NCBI RefSeq assembly: GCF_000972845.2 | Contig: NC_040021.1 | Span: 11,064,908-11,128,907, forward strand | DNA: 64,000 nt | Source: Larimichthys crocea | Taxonomy: Eukaryota; Chordata; Actinopteri; Sciaenidae | Direction of reading: 5' to 3' | Shown here: positions 62,394-64,000 of the stretch, in pieces | Position numbering within the stretch: the stretch's first letter is position 1 | Layout of the letters: every line of letters begins with the position of its first letter | Notes under the pieces: model-generated | What the model was told of the DNA's origin: nothing | Databases searched by the model: none | What the model saw: only the letters and a program-made list of their open reading frames with translations | Position numbers and translations under genes: made by a program

Positions 62394-64000
62394 CTATAAA
62401 ATATAAAAATGAACAATGAATGAATGAGTAACTGTAATTCTGAATTGCTGAATCCGCTGGGGTTTCAAACTGTGGTAAGGGTATCACTGGATGGCTCTCT
62501 CTAGGGGTACGTAGATGAATCTCAGAAATATAAAAAAGACAGATTCATAAAAAAAATAATTATTATAATAATAAGCAAAATAATATATTTTTTTAATTTT
62601 AAATATCTAAATGTGAACAGTTACACTAAGATGTCCTTGTTGCACTGTACCTTGAGTGTTTCCCATTTGCTAGTCGCTTGGATAAAAGCATCAGATAAAT
62701 GACTAAATATAAATGTAATGTACGTAAAAGAAGAGGTAAAATGAACATTCAAAACTCGTGGCTTCCAAATGATGGGCCCATTCAAGAAATAATCCTATTA
62801 AATACCCTGGCTGTGAAGTGTGCCGTGCGGCTGTAATGTTTAAACGACCATGAATGTTTGGATAGCGGAAGATTTCTGGAGGTTTGAGAAACACGGCTTA
62901 ATCTATTCAGCGTTTATTCAATACGCTCTCGCTGCTTCGAGCATCTCAAACGTGAGGATTTTGCTGATGTTAAACGGAAAGGTAAGGTGACGTTAAACAT
63001 AAAAACAGGGACATTAAATGAGGCAGGGGTGTAGGAGTTAGCGGATCTGGCGTGCACTGCTGATTGCGACCCTATTGCCTACTCTCTGCTTCATAGAGTG
63101 AAGAAATGGCTGAGAAATTATGTGGAAACATGAGAAAGGCAGGGTTTAGTTGCAGATAGATTGGATGGATGGATAGAGAGATACTTTATTAATCCCGAAG
63201 GAAATTCAAGCAGCCAGTAGAGCATGTGTTACGATTTTCAATGTGTGGAAACTGGAGAAAACAATGAAATTTTGTTTGGGGTTCACGCCTCGCACTCTCT
63301 CCTACTGAAACCCTGGAAAACAGAATCACGAGTCAGTGAGCGAAAGAGCAAACCGCCATCTTCTCATCTAAAGTCTGTCTCCTTATTATAATACCCAAAT
63401 GCATAGCATAATACAAATGAGATGAAATCTAAATGTAATTAATGTGCAGATGGAACATTTGCAGCAAAAGTAAACATCTGAAATAGGATTTAAATGTAGG
63501 ATAGGATGATTAATTATGTCAATAAAACCCAAACAGTTACATGCAGCACCAACAGACTGCATTAAAGTTAGTTTTTCTTTTTTTATGTTTATTTCAATTT
63601 ATGCAGTAATGGCACTACTCTTGCAATAATATTATGTTTGCATCAGGGTCACATTCGTTGCAATATTTCTTTACACGATGGTCACTTTACATTACAGACT
63701 CGTTTTATACATCGATGCCACTTTTAGCCTCAGTACTTGTCTGTTGAAGGTTGATTGTTTTTTCGTGTTTATTGTGTAGGTATAGATATTGCTTGTTTAT
63801 TGTGAGGTTAAGATATGTCTGTCTGTTTATTGTGTTTTTGTTACCTGTTCTACTTTGGTCTAATTCGTAGTGTAGCTACACTTCCGCTGCTGCTGTTAAC
63901 AATAAATTTTCCCGTGGTGGGATGAATAAAGTAAATCTAATCTAAATATAAACAGCTGTTTAATAGCAGCAAAACTCTCATTGCGTTTTTGTTTATGTGG
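62394..64000. other. tmed10 intron 1 with repeats
   Basis: A repeat end TAGTCGCTTGGATAAAAGCA lies at 62,670-62,700 (fish repeat family). A LINE tail on the minus strand is at 63,172-63,212 (ACTTTATTAATCCCGAAGGA). A solo LINE-like 3' end on + is at about 63,870-63,945 (AATTTTCCCGTGGTGGGATG then AATAAAG). No exon recognised. Confidence 0.5.

Overview
This is genomic DNA from a vertebrate, almost certainly a ray-finned fish and probably a percomorph. Genes are split into many short exons with GT/AG introns. CA/TG microsatellites and fish-type interspersed repeats (hAT and TTAA-type non-autonomous elements, tRNA-derived SINEs, LINE tails) are abundant. The proteins match vertebrate abcd4, acss1, vsx2, eif2b2 and tmed10. 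Homology calls come from recalled family motifs, not from a database search. Exon models were checked by splice sites and reading-frame phase across every junction.

Layout. 1-8.2 kb: abcd4 (+, 19 coding exons, 619 aa), a lysosomal ABC transporter of the cobalamin pathway. 8.9-18.5 kb: acss1 (-, 14 coding exons, 678 aa), mitochondrial acetyl-CoA synthetase, convergent with abcd4. 20.9-25.9 kb: vsx2 (-, 5 coding exons, 382 aa), the retinal paired-like homeobox factor. 26-44 kb: a gene desert upstream of vsx2 holding repeats, AT-rich homeodomain-motif blocks that look like candidate enhancers, an intronless 294-codon ORF (31.1-32.0 kb) lying in a local duplication, and several datable DNA transposons.

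44.9-51.3 kb: two convergent genes that look transposon-related. One is a MADF-BESS protein gene (+) whose only coding intron is filled by a MITE carrying a second, nested element. The other is a six-coding-exon C2H2/SWIM zinc-finger gene (-) that resembles the N-terminal half of KDZ/Zisupton-type transposases (vertebrate HMGXB3-like) but stops before any catalytic domain. 52.4-52.7 kb: a 7SL (SRP) RNA gene with a CRE-like upstream element and a T-run terminator. 53.7-56.0 kb: eif2b2 (-). 59.9-62.4 kb: the 3' exons of tmed10 (-), whose first exon lies outside the window.

The most important caution is that abcd4, acss1, vsx2 and the two transposon-related genes have perfectly open spliced frames, while eif2b2 and tmed10 carry many single-base indels although their residues and splice sites are conserved. 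The right part of the window, from about 54 kb, therefore looks like low-accuracy sequence (or, less likely, two neighbouring decaying genes). The strongest candidate for something little described is the pair of convergent transposon-derived genes at 45-51 kb.
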